From assembly GCA_041177965.1 (NCBI GenBank), contig JBEGWF010000191.1:10219-74218 (forward strand): a stretch of 64,000 nt of DNA. The letters are read 5' to 3'. The notes beneath the pieces are model-generated. The model saw only the letters and a list, made by a program, of their open reading frames with translations, made no database searches and was not told the DNA's origin. Origin of the DNA: SXXZ01 sp041177965. GTDB taxonomy: Bacteria > Verrucomicrobiota > Verrucomicrobiia > Limisphaerales > UBA9464. The position numbers were made by a program, and so were the translations under genes. Positions 16,586-25,300 of the stretch are shown in pieces (positions within the stretch are counted from its first letter, which is position 1; every line of letters begins with the position of its first letter).

Positions 16586-16999
16586 ATGCGCATCCTCGCC
16601 CTCGATCCCGGCACCGTCCGCATCGGCGTCGCCATCAGCGACGAGCTGCGGATGATGGCCCGTCCGCTGGAATTCATCCCGGCCGAGCCGTTCCCGGCCC
16701 TGGTCGATCGGGTGAAGGAACTGATCCGCGACCAGCAGGTGGAGCTCATCGTCGTGGGCATGCCCCGCAACATGGACGGCACCTACGGCGAGGCCGCGAC
16801 CAAGGCGCGGGAGTTCGTGGCGGCGCTCAAGGATGTGATCCTCGTCCCGATCCGCACCTGGGACGAACGCCTGACGACCGTGTCCGCGGCCAAGGCGCTG
16901 CGGAGCGGAGGCACCAAGGCCGCCCAGCAGCGGGGCAAGATCGACGCCGCCGCGGCCGCGATCCTGCTGCAGGGATACCTCGACAGTCTGGCCCCGTGA
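16586..16999 (+). CDS. ruvX: Putative pre-16S rRNA nuclease / Holliday junction resolvase RuvX (YqgF)
   Basis: A 137-residue RNase H-fold nuclease of the YqgF family, essential in many bacteria for 5' maturation of 16S rRNA and also annotated as a Holliday junction resolvase. The first catalytic aspartate is D7 in ALDPGTVRIG. VVGMPRNMDGT, the TWDERLTT block and the closing KIDAAAAAILLQGYL block with the last acidic residue complete the site. The ATG at 16586 comes 3 bases after the nagB stop. Length is normal. Confidence 0.92.
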   Translation: MRILALDPGTVRIGVAISDELRMMARPLEFIPAEPFPALVDRVKELIRDQQVELIVVGMPRNMDGTYGEAATKAREFVAALKDVILVPIRTWDERLTTVSAAKALRSGGTKAAQQRGKIDAAAAAILLQGYLDSLAP

Positions 17000-17037
17000 T
17001 TCCATCGACCCCCATCGGCTCCTGAAAGGCAGTCCCG

Positions 17038-17907
17038 ATGTCGCCGGAGACCCCCGCATCCCCCAAGGCCGCGCAGAAACGAACCCGCGAGCGCCCGGAT
17101 TCCGCGCCCGAAGGCTTCCAGCGGATCCGCCTGACCGTCGCCTACGACGGCACCGCCTACTGCGGTTGGCAGGTGCAGCGTGAAGGCACCAGCGTCCAGG
17201 GTCGCCTCGAGGACGCCCTGGGCCGCATTTTCCGCAGCGGTCCGAGGGTCGTCAGTTCCAGCCGCACCGACACCGGGGTCCATGCGCGCGGGATGTCGGT
17301 CCATTTCGATGTGCCGAAGGCGGAATGGAGGATGACCCCGGACAAGCTGGTCCTCGCCGCCAACGCCCACCTGCCGGAAGACATCCGGGTGGTGGCCGCC
17401 GCCCGCGCCCGTGCCGATTTCCATGCCCGCTTCGATGCCGTCGGCAAGCAGTACCGCTACATCGTCTGGAACCATTCGGCACACGATCCGTTGGGGCTGC
17501 GCCAGCAATGGCATGTTCCGAGGCCCATCGATATCCGGGCCATGAGGGCCGCTGCCGCCACCCTCGTGGGGCGGCACGACTTCCTGGCCTTCAGCGCGTC
17601 TCCCGGATACGAGCGGTTGCACACGGTGCGGCATGTGACGCGGTGCGAGGTGCTCCGATCCGGGCCCCGCATCACGGTGGTGATCGAGGCCGATGGCTTC
17701 CTCTACAAGATGTGCCGAGGGATCGTGGGCACCCTCGTCCAGGTGGGTCATGGACGCTTTCGACCCGAGGAGATCCTGCCGCTGCTTCGGACCCGCGACC
17801 GACGCCTGGTGGGGATGACCGCCCCCGCGCTGGGGTTGGTGCTCTGGAAGGTGTTCCATCGCAAGCCGGGGATGCCCCGACGTCCCCACCCGGCGGATTT
17901 GGAATGA
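17038..17907 (+). CDS. truA: tRNA pseudouridine(38-40) synthase TruA
   Basis: Isomerises uridine to pseudouridine at positions 38-40 of tRNA anticodon arms. The catalytic aspartate is D78 in SSRTDTGVHARG, the TruA signature. The N-terminal LTVAYDGTAYCGWQVQ and the later DGFLYKMCRGIVGTL are also diagnostic. The protein is 289 residues, with a charged N-terminal extension of about 30 residues before the conserved core. AAAGGCAG, 5 bases before the ATG at 17038, may act as a weak ribosome binding site. It follows ruvX by 38 bases on the same strand. Confidence 0.94.
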   Translation: MSPETPASPKAAQKRTRERPDSAPEGFQRIRLTVAYDGTAYCGWQVQREGTSVQGRLEDALGRIFRSGPRVVSSSRTDTGVHARGMSVHFDVPKAEWRMTPDKLVLAANAHLPEDIRVVAAARARADFHARFDAVGKQYRYIVWNHSAHDPLGLRQQWHVPRPIDIRAMRAAAATLVGRHDFLAFSASPGYERLHTVRHVTRCEVLRSGPRITVVIEADGFLYKMCRGIVGTLVQVGHGRFRPEEILPLLRTRDRRLVGMTAPALGLVLWKVFHRKPGMPRRPHPADLE

Positions 17908-17967
17908 TCGGCGTCCCCGGGGCCTTCACTCGGGACTTCCAGACGGGGGCGGCGGAAGGAATCCCCC

Positions 17968-17996
17968 TTGCCAGTCGGGCCGTCCGCGACTAACTC
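17968..17996 (+). promoter_or_regulatory. Probable sigma70-type promoter for the MscS gene
   Basis: TTGCCA (17968-17973) and TAACTC (17991-17996) are spaced by 17 bases. The -10 box ends 10 bases before the ATG at 18007, predicting a leader of only about 4 bases. No Shine-Dalgarno sequence lies in between. Confidence 0.5.
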
Positions 17997-18006
17997 GTCA
18001 CCGCCC

Positions 18007-19320
18007 ATGATCCGACGCCTCCTGCCACGCCTGGTCCTCCAATTCGGGATGTTCCTGTGCACCGCCACCCTGGTGTGGAGCCTCTGGTCCCTGTCGCTGG
18101 CCGCCGAGACCACGAACGCCCCCGCCTTGAAGGACGGCGACCTGGCCGCCAAGGCCAGTGCGCTGACACGGAAGGTCATCGACGAGCAGTTCGTCCAGAG
18201 CCACCAGACGGAGTTGTCGTTCTGGATCAACACCATTCCGGGCATGGAGAAACCGTTGTTCCGGATTCCTCGATGGCAGTACCTCGCCTCGTTGGTCTAC
18301 CTGGTGCTGGCGTTCTATTTCTCCAGGACCCTCGATTGGTTGATCCAGAATCGGCTCAAGCAGTGGGCGGCGAAGACGGCGACCGAGTGGGACGACATCC
18401 TGGTGAAGCTGGCCGACGGTCCGGTGAAGGCGATCAGCCTGGTGTTCCTGATCCACATCGGCCTTGAACTCTACGATTGGCCGGCCTGGTTGGAGATCAA
18501 CCTCTCCCGGTTGTCGCTGATCGTGGGTGCCGTGGCCATGACCTTCATCGCGCTTCGGGTCATCGACCTGGCGATGGCGGTCTGGCGCAAGCAACCCCGG
18601 CAGGGTGGCGATGTGGCCTTCAACGACCAGTTCGTGTTGCTGGTGGGCAAGTTGCTCAAGGCGGTGCTCATCCTCATCACGGTGCTGACCCTGCTGGGCA
18701 ACCTGGGCGTGGACATCACGGCCATCCTGGGGTCGGTCTCGGTGCTGGGGTTGGCGTTCGGTCTGGCCGCGCAGGATTCGGTGGCCAACCTTTTCGGAGC
18801 CGTCGCGGTCTTCGTCGACAAGCCCTTCAAGGTGGGGGATCGCATCAAGGTGGGCTCCGACGTCGATGGTGTCGTGGAGACGATGGGGTTGCGTGCCACC
18901 CAGGTGCGGAATCTCGATGGCTTCCTGATCACGGTGCCCAACAAAGCGGTGGGCAACAACACGGTCGTCAATGTGACGGCGAGACCCTTCATCCGGACCA
19001 TCCTGAACTACGGGTTGACCTACGACACACCGGCTTCCCGGGTCGACGCCGCCGCAGGGATCCTGCGATCCATCTTCACTTCCCACCCGCTCACGTGCGA
19101 ATGCCTCGTCACCTTCAATCGGTTCGACAATTCGTCGCTCAACCTCGAGGTGGTTCACAAATGCCAAACCCAAGATTGGGCCATTTATGCGGCCGCGCTC
19201 CATGGGTTGAACCTCCAGGTGAAGGAGCGCTTCGATGCCGAGAAGCTGGAGTTCGCCTTCCCGACCCAGACCGTGTTCCTGAAGCAGGACTCGGTCGCCT
19301 CTGCGCCGAAGCCTGCCTGA
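18007..19320 (+). CDS. MscS-family small-conductance mechanosensitive channel
   Basis: A 437-residue inner-membrane channel that opens under membrane tension to release solutes on osmotic downshock. The N-terminal region has a signal-like hydrophobic stretch (residues 5-35), followed by several membrane helices between about 85 and 260. The pore helix and upper vestibule are recognisable: ILGSVSVLGLAFGLAAQDSVANLFG, then FVDKPFKVGDRIKVG, then the beta domain and LDGFLITVPNKAVGNNTVVN. The ATG at 18007 is preferred to an upstream start at 17968 because a promoter-like element overlaps the latter. It is transcribed alone and faces the amidohydrolase gene. Confidence 0.9.
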   Translation: MIRRLLPRLVLQFGMFLCTATLVWSLWSLSLAAETTNAPALKDGDLAAKASALTRKVIDEQFVQSHQTELSFWINTIPGMEKPLFRIPRWQYLASLVYLVLAFYFSRTLDWLIQNRLKQWAAKTATEWDDILVKLADGPVKAISLVFLIHIGLELYDWPAWLEINLSRLSLIVGAVAMTFIALRVIDLAMAVWRKQPRQGGDVAFNDQFVLLVGKLLKAVLILITVLTLLGNLGVDITAILGSVSVLGLAFGLAAQDSVANLFGAVAVFVDKPFKVGDRIKVGSDVDGVVETMGLRATQVRNLDGFLITVPNKAVGNNTVVNVTARPFIRTILNYGLTYDTPASRVDAAAGILRSIFTSHPLTCECLVTFNRFDNSSLNLEVVHKCQTQDWAIYAAALHGLNLQVKERFDAEKLEFAFPTQTVFLKQDSVASAPKPA

Positions 19321-19332
19321 CCTTCGGTCAGG
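19316..19332. terminator. Hairpin containing the MscS stop codon
   Basis: A perfect 7-bp stem, CCTGACC and GGTCAGG with a TTC loop, includes the TGA of the MscS gene. It lies just before the convergent amidohydrolase stop. It is followed by two copies of GGTTCAGCG. No T-run is present. Confidence 0.45.
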
Positions 19333-19350
19333 GGTTCAGCGTTCAGAGGT

Positions 19351-20658
19351 TCAGCGGTCGGATTTGGGCGCCGGTGCCGGTGCGGGACGCTTGCGGTATT
19401 TCTCGTAGAGCCGCGTGTGCCGGGACGACAGGTCCACCTCGCGGCCGCGGATCCACATCCGACGGACCTGGGCCTTGAGGTCGAGGATGTCGCCGTCGGC
19501 GAGGAACAACGTGGCCTCCTTGCCGGGCTCGATGGAGCCGATGCGGTCGGCGACCCCCAGCATCCTGGCCACGTTGAGGGTCAATCCCCGCACGGCCTCG
19601 TCGTAGGGCAGGCCGAAGGCCCGGGCCTGGGCCGCTGAGTAGGGGATGTTTCGGATGCTGCTGGCCCCGAACTGGTCGGTGCCCTCGGTGAACGCGACCA
19701 GCACTCCGGCCTTGGCGAGGCGGGCCGGTGCGGAGTAGTGCACGTCGTAGGGATCGGTGTCGCGGGCCGGTTGGGTGAACACGTGCTCGTAGGCCACCGG
19801 GATGCGGTGCTCGGCCAGATAGGACGCCTCGCGCCAGGCATCCCGTCCGCCGGCGATCACCGCCTTGAATCCGCGACGCACCGACCACTCGGCGGCGGAA
19901 CGGATGGCGCGCGCCTCGTTCGCATGGATCCAGAGGGGGCGCTCCTTGCGGACCACCGGCAGCATTGCCTCCCAGGCCGGGACGATCCGGAACCCCTCAT
20001 TGGCCACCTTCTTGGCCTCCGAGTAGGCGGCGGCCTCGGTGAAGAACGAGTCGATCTCCCTCAGTTTGCGGTCACGATCCCGGATCTGGTCCTCGAGAGA
20101 GGGCCCCGAATCCTTGCCGGGTGGGCGGGGTGTGGTGTCGAGGCCGAAGCCCGGCCACCGGACGTGGAGGCCGACGGACTTGTCGACGGCCAGATCCTCG
20201 ATGGTCCAGCCGTCGAGTTGGATGAGTCCGCTGTACCCGGCGACGGTGCCCCCGGCCGGGATGACCTGGGCATGGGTGTAGCCATTGGCCCGGGCCACCG
20301 GGATCAGTTCGCTCTCCGGGTTCACGGCGATCCAGGCGCTCACGTCCGGCGTGTAATCGCCGACCTCGGTGGTGTCGCGGGTGGCGCGGATGGCGTCGAT
20401 CTCCAGCAGACCCAGCACCGTGGTGGGGGCGATGAGGCCCGGGAAGACCCGCAGGCCGCCCAGTTCGACGACGGTGTCGGCCGGGTCCCGGAGTGCCTTT
20501 CCGACCTTCTCGATGCGACCGTCGCGGATCAGGACCGAGGCGTTGGTGAGCACCGGTCCCGAGGCCGTGAAGATCCAGCCGTCCTTGAGCAGCAACGTGG
20601 CGGCCCGGGCGTGCAGCACGCTGGCGGCCAATCCGAGGGAAAGAATGAGGGACTTCAT
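19351..20658 (-). CDS. Exported amidohydrolase-like protein lacking the HxH metal motif
   Basis: A 435-residue protein with a signal peptide (residues 1-19, ending ARA) and an imidazolonepropionase-like amidohydrolase fold. It has an N-terminal beta strand LLKDGWIFTASG, the strand leading into the barrel (VFPGLIAPTTVLGL), and a typical C-terminus (MLGVADRIGSIEPGKEATLFLADG). Where metal-dependent members have D-x-H-x-H after PGLI, this one has APTTVLG. Later candidate ligands remain (IHANE, YEHVF, EGTDQF). This subfamily seems to use fewer metals or to be non-hydrolytic. ATG 20658 is chosen; a much longer open frame upstream overlaps the next gene. The substrate is unknown. Confidence 0.72.
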   Translation of the reverse strand: MKSLILSLGLAASVLHARAATLLLKDGWIFTASGPVLTNASVLIRDGRIEKVGKALRDPADTVVELGGLRVFPGLIAPTTVLGLLEIDAIRATRDTTEVGDYTPDVSAWIAVNPESELIPVARANGYTHAQVIPAGGTVAGYSGLIQLDGWTIEDLAVDKSVGLHVRWPGFGLDTTPRPPGKDSGPSLEDQIRDRDRKLREIDSFFTEAAAYSEAKKVANEGFRIVPAWEAMLPVVRKERPLWIHANEARAIRSAAEWSVRRGFKAVIAGGRDAWREASYLAEHRIPVAYEHVFTQPARDTDPYDVHYSAPARLAKAGVLVAFTEGTDQFGASSIRNIPYSAAQARAFGLPYDEAVRGLTLNVARMLGVADRIGSIEPGKEATLFLADGDILDLKAQVRRMWIRGREVDLSSRHTRLYEKYRKRPAPAPAPKSDR

Positions 20659-20714
20659 GCGGGGAGAGGAGGATTCGGGGATCCGGAGGCCATGTCCGGG
20701 GAGCGGCATCCGTT

Positions 20715-21653
20715 TCAGACGGCGCCAAGGTAGATCCGTTGCGCGTTCCGGGTGAAGAACTTGGATCGCGCCGAGGATCCGTGGGCGGTGAAGTATTCGT
20801 CCACGATGCCGAAGACGGTCGCCAACGGGGCGAAACGTTCGCTGACCGGCCAATTGCTGCCGAAGACCATGCGGTCCTCGCCGAAGGCGTCGGCGATCGG
20901 ATCGAGGATGAATCGATAGGCCGCGGCCTCGCCGGGCGCGGTGCCATCGCCTCGGCCGGTTCCCTCGACCAGGCCCGAGACCTTCATGATCAGGTTCGGA
21001 TGACGGCGCGCTGCGCGCACCGCGGACACCCAGGCTTCGGGCAATGGACGGCGCACCGGCACGTTGCAGCAGTGGTCCACGATGATGCGCAGTCCTGGAA
21101 ACGCCTCGGCGATCCGCACCGCCTCGGGGAATTGTTCGGCCCCGATGAGCAGGTCGATGGAGAGGTCGCGGTCTGCCAGGAGCGCGATGTCGCGTTTCCA
21201 GTCCGGCCGATCCAGGGGAAGTCCTCCGTTCCATCCTCCGGTCCGGATCCCCCGGAACCGCCGATGGGCCGAGAATCGCAGGAGTTGGTCGCGAAATCCC
21301 GGACGCCCGGGCTTCAGGTGTCCCACCAGGCCCAACAGGAATGGATCCTGTGCGGCCAGATCGAGAATCCACTGATTGTCCTCCTCCCAGGGGCTGGCTT
21401 CCACCACCACGGTGCCGGTGATCCCCAGCGGAGCGGCCAGCGCCTTGAAATCACGGGGAAGCACCCGCCGGTAGAGCACGGCGTCGTCCTTCGGCGGCCA
21501 CGGAACGCCCTGTGGCCGGGACGGATCATAGAAGTGGGTGTGGGTGTCGATGATGCCCGCGGTTCCGGACGGATGCACGCAACCGGTCGGGAGACCTGCG
21601 GCGAGGGCGATCGCACCGGTCGCGGTGCGCAGGAAATCCCGTCGGGAAATCAT
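20715..21653 (-). CDS. Tat-exported amidohydrolase (L-fuconolactonase-like, COG3618 type)
   Basis: A 312-residue TIM-barrel hydrolase of the amidohydrolase-2 family, which includes sugar lactonases. It begins with a twin-arginine signal (MISRRDFLRT) followed by a hydrophobic stretch and GC, so export and possibly lipid anchoring are expected. The HxH metal motif is H38-x-H40 in IDTHTHFYDP. VDHCC and the FGSNWPV block are in the expected order, but the usual Asp of FGSDWPV is Asn here. It lies 56 bases upstream of the other amidohydrolase on the same strand and probably shares a transcript, suggesting linked sugar-acid or lactone breakdown. The exact substrate is unknown. Confidence 0.75.
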   Translation of the reverse strand: MISRRDFLRTATGAIALAAGLPTGCVHPSGTAGIIDTHTHFYDPSRPQGVPWPPKDDAVLYRRVLPRDFKALAAPLGITGTVVVEASPWEEDNQWILDLAAQDPFLLGLVGHLKPGRPGFRDQLLRFSAHRRFRGIRTGGWNGGLPLDRPDWKRDIALLADRDLSIDLLIGAEQFPEAVRIAEAFPGLRIIVDHCCNVPVRRPLPEAWVSAVRAARRHPNLIMKVSGLVEGTGRGDGTAPGEAAAYRFILDPIADAFGEDRMVFGSNWPVSERFAPLATVFGIVDEYFTAHGSSARSKFFTRNAQRIYLGAV

Positions 21654-21822
21654 TCATCGACGCTGCCCCAATGATCCGAGGCTGGGAACTCCATAAGTTC
21701 GGAAAACGCGGACCATCGAGGGCGGATGCATCCGGATGAAGGGATGAGGTGTCGGCCCCGAGGTGGGCGCGGTCGGAAGCCCCGTGCAGGTCGCAGGTGC
21801 GCCTCGAGCATCGGCGTTTCGT

Positions 21823-21851
21823 GGACTTGCTGGCGGTGGTCGGCTAGGATC
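21823..21851 (+). promoter_or_regulatory. Probable promoter for ndk
   Basis: TGGACT (21823-21828) and TAGGAT (21846-21851) with a 17-base spacer end 8 bases before the ndk ATG. The predicted transcript would start within about 2 bases of the start codon, so ndk is a good candidate for a leaderless mRNA. Confidence 0.45.
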
Positions 21852-21859
21852 GTCCGCTC

Positions 21860-22276
21860 ATGGAACGCACGTTGATTCTCTGTAAGCCGGATTGCATGCA
21901 AAAGAACCTCGCCGGCGAGGTGATCGGTCGTCTTCAGAAGGCCGGTCTGCGGATTCAGGCGGCCAAGGTCCTTCGTCTCACCGACGCCCTGTTGGCCGAG
22001 CACTACTCGCACCTGACCGACAAGCCCTTCTTCCCCGAGATCGTCCAATTCATGAAGTCGGCTCCGGTGCTCGCCCTGATCATGACGGGAGACAACGCCG
22101 TGGCGACGGTCCGCGATCTGCTGGGACCGACCGACAGCCGCAAGGCGGCCAAGGGAACCATCCGCGGGGATCTCGGCGAGACCAACATGCACAACATCGC
22201 CCATGCCTCCGACTCGGTGGAGAACGCCGAGATCGAGGTGAAGCGCTTCTTCCGCGCCGACGAGATCCCCGCCTGA
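21860..22276 (+). CDS. ndk: Nucleoside diphosphate kinase
   Basis: Transfers the gamma phosphate between nucleoside triphosphates and diphosphates through a phosphohistidine. The 138-residue protein starts with the typical ERTLILCKPD. The active-site histidine is H115 in NIAHASDS, and the nucleotide-binding GPTDSRKAAKGTIRGD block precedes it. Length is normal. No Shine-Dalgarno sequence is visible, and a promoter-like element ends 8 bases before the ATG. The gene is divergent from the Tat amidohydrolase and is followed by the UvrA paralogue on the same strand. Confidence 0.95.
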   Translation: MERTLILCKPDCMQKNLAGEVIGRLQKAGLRIQAAKVLRLTDALLAEHYSHLTDKPFFPEIVQFMKSAPVLALIMTGDNAVATVRDLLGPTDSRKAAKGTIRGDLGETNMHNIAHASDSVENAEIEVKRFFRADEIPA

Positions 22277-22330
22277 GGGGCCACGGATCCCCTCGTCTCC
22301 GGGCCGTGAATCGTTGCGGTCCGTGGCCGA

Positions 22331-22358
22331 TTGACTCGTCGGGGGTCGACCCTAGGTT
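22331..22358 (+). promoter_or_regulatory. Probable promoter for the UvrA-like gene
   Basis: TTGACT (22331-22336) and TAGGTT (22353-22358) with a 16-base spacer end 10 bases before the ATG at 22369. The predicted leader is about 4 bases. The -35 match is the best among the promoter candidates in this window. Confidence 0.5.
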
Positions 22359-22368
22359 GCGCTCCTCG

Positions 22369-25300
22369 ATGAACGGATCCGGATCGACATCGCCCCGCGA
22401 CGCGGCCCCGACCACACCGGTCGACGGGGCCGCCGACTGCATCCGTCTGCGCGGGGTGCGGCAGAACAACCTCCAGGGGTTCGACCTCGATCTGCCGCTC
22501 GGTCGGTGGATCGTGATCACGGGGTTGAGCGGTTCGGGAAAGAGTTCGCTGGCCTTCGACACCCTCTACGCCGAGGGCCAGCGGCGGTACATCGAGACCT
22601 TCTCGCCCTACGCGCGTCAGTTCTTCGACCGCATGGACAAGCCGGCGGTCGACCGCATCGAGAACATCCCGCCGGCCGTCGCCATCGAACAGTGCAACTC
22701 CGTCCGATCCACCCGCAGCACGGTGGGGACGATGACGGAGATCTGCGACCACATGAAGGGCGTGTGGCCGCATCTGGCACGCCCGCACTGCCGTCAGTGC
22801 GGAAACCTCGTTCGGGCCGAACCTCCCGACGGCGTCTGGGACTCGGTGTTCCAACGCGTCCAGGCCGGTGAGGGGTCGGCCGAGGCCCTGGTGACCTTCC
22901 GGTTGCCCCTGTCCGAAAAGATGGGTTTGGCCGAGCAGTTCCAATTGATGACCCAGCAGGGCTTCCAACGGATGCTGATCGACGGTCGGGTGATGCGCCT
23001 CGAGGATTCCGTGGGATCGGTGAAGCCCGATGCGGGTTCGGTCGAGATCCTTGCGGATCGATTGCGCCTGGAGCCGGGCCACCGGAACCGGTTTCGCGAG
23101 GCCTGCGAGACGGCCTACCGCTTCGGCAGGGGGCGACTCACGGTCTGGGACCTTCGCGGGACCCGTGCGGAGTCCCCTCGGGCGTTCTCCCAGCGCCTGC
23201 ACTGTGCGCCCTGCGACCTCGAGGTGCCCGAGGCCAGGCCCGCCCTGTTCTCCTTCAACCATCCGCTCGGAGCCTGCCCCGCCTGCAAGGGTTTCGGGCG
23301 AATCATCTCCATCGATCCGACGCTGGCGATCCCGGACACCTCCAAGTCGATCGAAGGGGGTGTGGTCAAACCCTGGCAGACAGGCATGGGAGTCGAATGC
23401 CAGCAGGACATGATGCGCAAGGCCCGGGGAGCGGGTGTTCCCACTCGGGTTCCGTTCCGTGAATTGTCCGAGACCCATCAGCGCTGGGTGATGGACGGCG
23501 AACCGGACTACGACCCGAAGGATCCCGAGAAGTCCTGGCCGAACAGGTGGTACGGGGTGGGTGGCTACTTCCGCTGGCTGGAGAGCAAGGCCTACAAGAT
23601 GCACGTCCGGGTGCTGCTGTCGCGGTACCGCAGCTATCGGACCTGTGCCGAGTGCCAGGGACGTCGCCTGCGCCCCGAGGCCCTCATGTTCCGTTGGACC
23701 CCACCGGGACAGTCGCGGTCCCTCGATCTCGCCGATTTCTACGCCTTGCCGGTCCGGGAGGCGCTCACGCTGCTCGATTCGGCGGCTCGGGCGCTGAAGC
23801 CGCCTCCGCGGGATCCGGTGGGGCTGGTGCTGGGCGAGGTCCGGGCCCGGTTGGCCTACCTCGAGGCGGTGGGTCTGGGCTACCTGACCCTGGACCGGAC
23901 GACCCGCACCCTCAGTGGTGGAGAGACGGCCCGGGTCCATCTGACGACCTGTCTGGGAACCCGGCTCGTCAACACCCTCTACGTGCTGGACGAGCCCAGC
24001 GTCGGACTGCATCCACGGGACAGTCTGCGGTTGATCCATGTCCTCGAGACGCTCCGGGATGCGGGCAACACCGTCGTGGTGGTGGAGCATGAGCCCGAGG
24101 TGATGTGCGCGGCCGACCAGATCGTGGACATCGGCCCGGGGCAGGGCGCCCAGGGGGGGCGGGTGGTCTTTCAGGGGACACCCCGCGCCCTGCGGTCGGC
24201 GGTGGGGTCGTTGACGGCCGACCACCTGTCCGGGCGGCGTACCGTTGGAGACCCCCGGTGCCGGCCGGTGCCATCGCCCCGGGTCGGGATCCCGCGAGGG
24301 GACCGCACTGCTGCTGCGCAGCCTGCTGTCCCGGTCGGCTCGACCCGGAGGGATTCGGTGCTGCGCGAGGCGGTGCCGCCCTCCCGGTATTCCGCGGGCT
24401 TCCCCGAGTTGGTGCTGCGTCACGCCTCCGCCCACTGCCTCCGCGATGTCACCGTGTCATTCCCTCTCGGTCGTCTGGTCGGCATCAGTGGCGTGAGCGG
24501 ATCCGGGAAGACCACCTTGATCCGGGAGATCCTCCTGCCGCTGCTGGAGGCCCGCCTCCAATCCGGCGATGCCTCCGCCGCGCTGGAGGAGGAGGTGGAC
24601 GGCGAATCCATCGGGGAAGCCCGAGCCGCCCTGCGGACGGCGGAGTTGGAGGGCGCCGAACACCTGGGATCGGTGGTGCTGGTGGATCAGTCCCTTCTGG
24701 GGCGGACACCTCGTTCCAACCCGGCCGTTTACATCGGGGCGTTCGACGACATCCGCGATTTCTATGCCGCCAGTCCCGAGGCGGTGGCGCAGGAACTTCC
24801 CGCCGGATGCTTCAGCTTCAACTCCAAGCGCGGCCAATGCGAGACCTGCCGGGGTGCTGGTTTCGAGAAGATCGAGATGCAGTTCCTGAGCGACGTCCTG
24901 ATCCGCTGCGCCGCCTGTGGAGGCCGGCGCTACCAGGCCCGGGTGGCCGCCGTGAAGGTGTCGCCCCCGGAGGAGTCCGGCCTGAACCCCTTGTCGATCT
25001 CGGACCTCCTCGATGCGACCGTCGATGATGCCGTCCGGTTCCTCGGTGCCTTCCCGGATTCGAAGCCGGCCCGGAGGGCGCTGGGGAAACTCGCGCTCCT
25101 GGGCGAGGTGGGCCTGGGCTATCTGCGCCTGGGTCAGCCCCTCAACACCCTGTCGGGCGGCGAGAGCCAGCGGCTGAAGCTGGTGAGCCATCTTGCGACC
25201 ACGGCGGCGGTCGCCAGCGCCACCGCCGGAGGTTCTTCGTCTCCGTCCTCGAGACGCCGAGCCGCTGCTGAAGCCGATCCGGAGGGGGGGGCCAAGCCGA

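Noticed and set aside
22003..24435. Minus-strand open frame of 810 codons over the UvrA-like gene
   Set aside because: Antisense to a gene with clear ATPase motifs; composition is typical of a GC-driven shadow.
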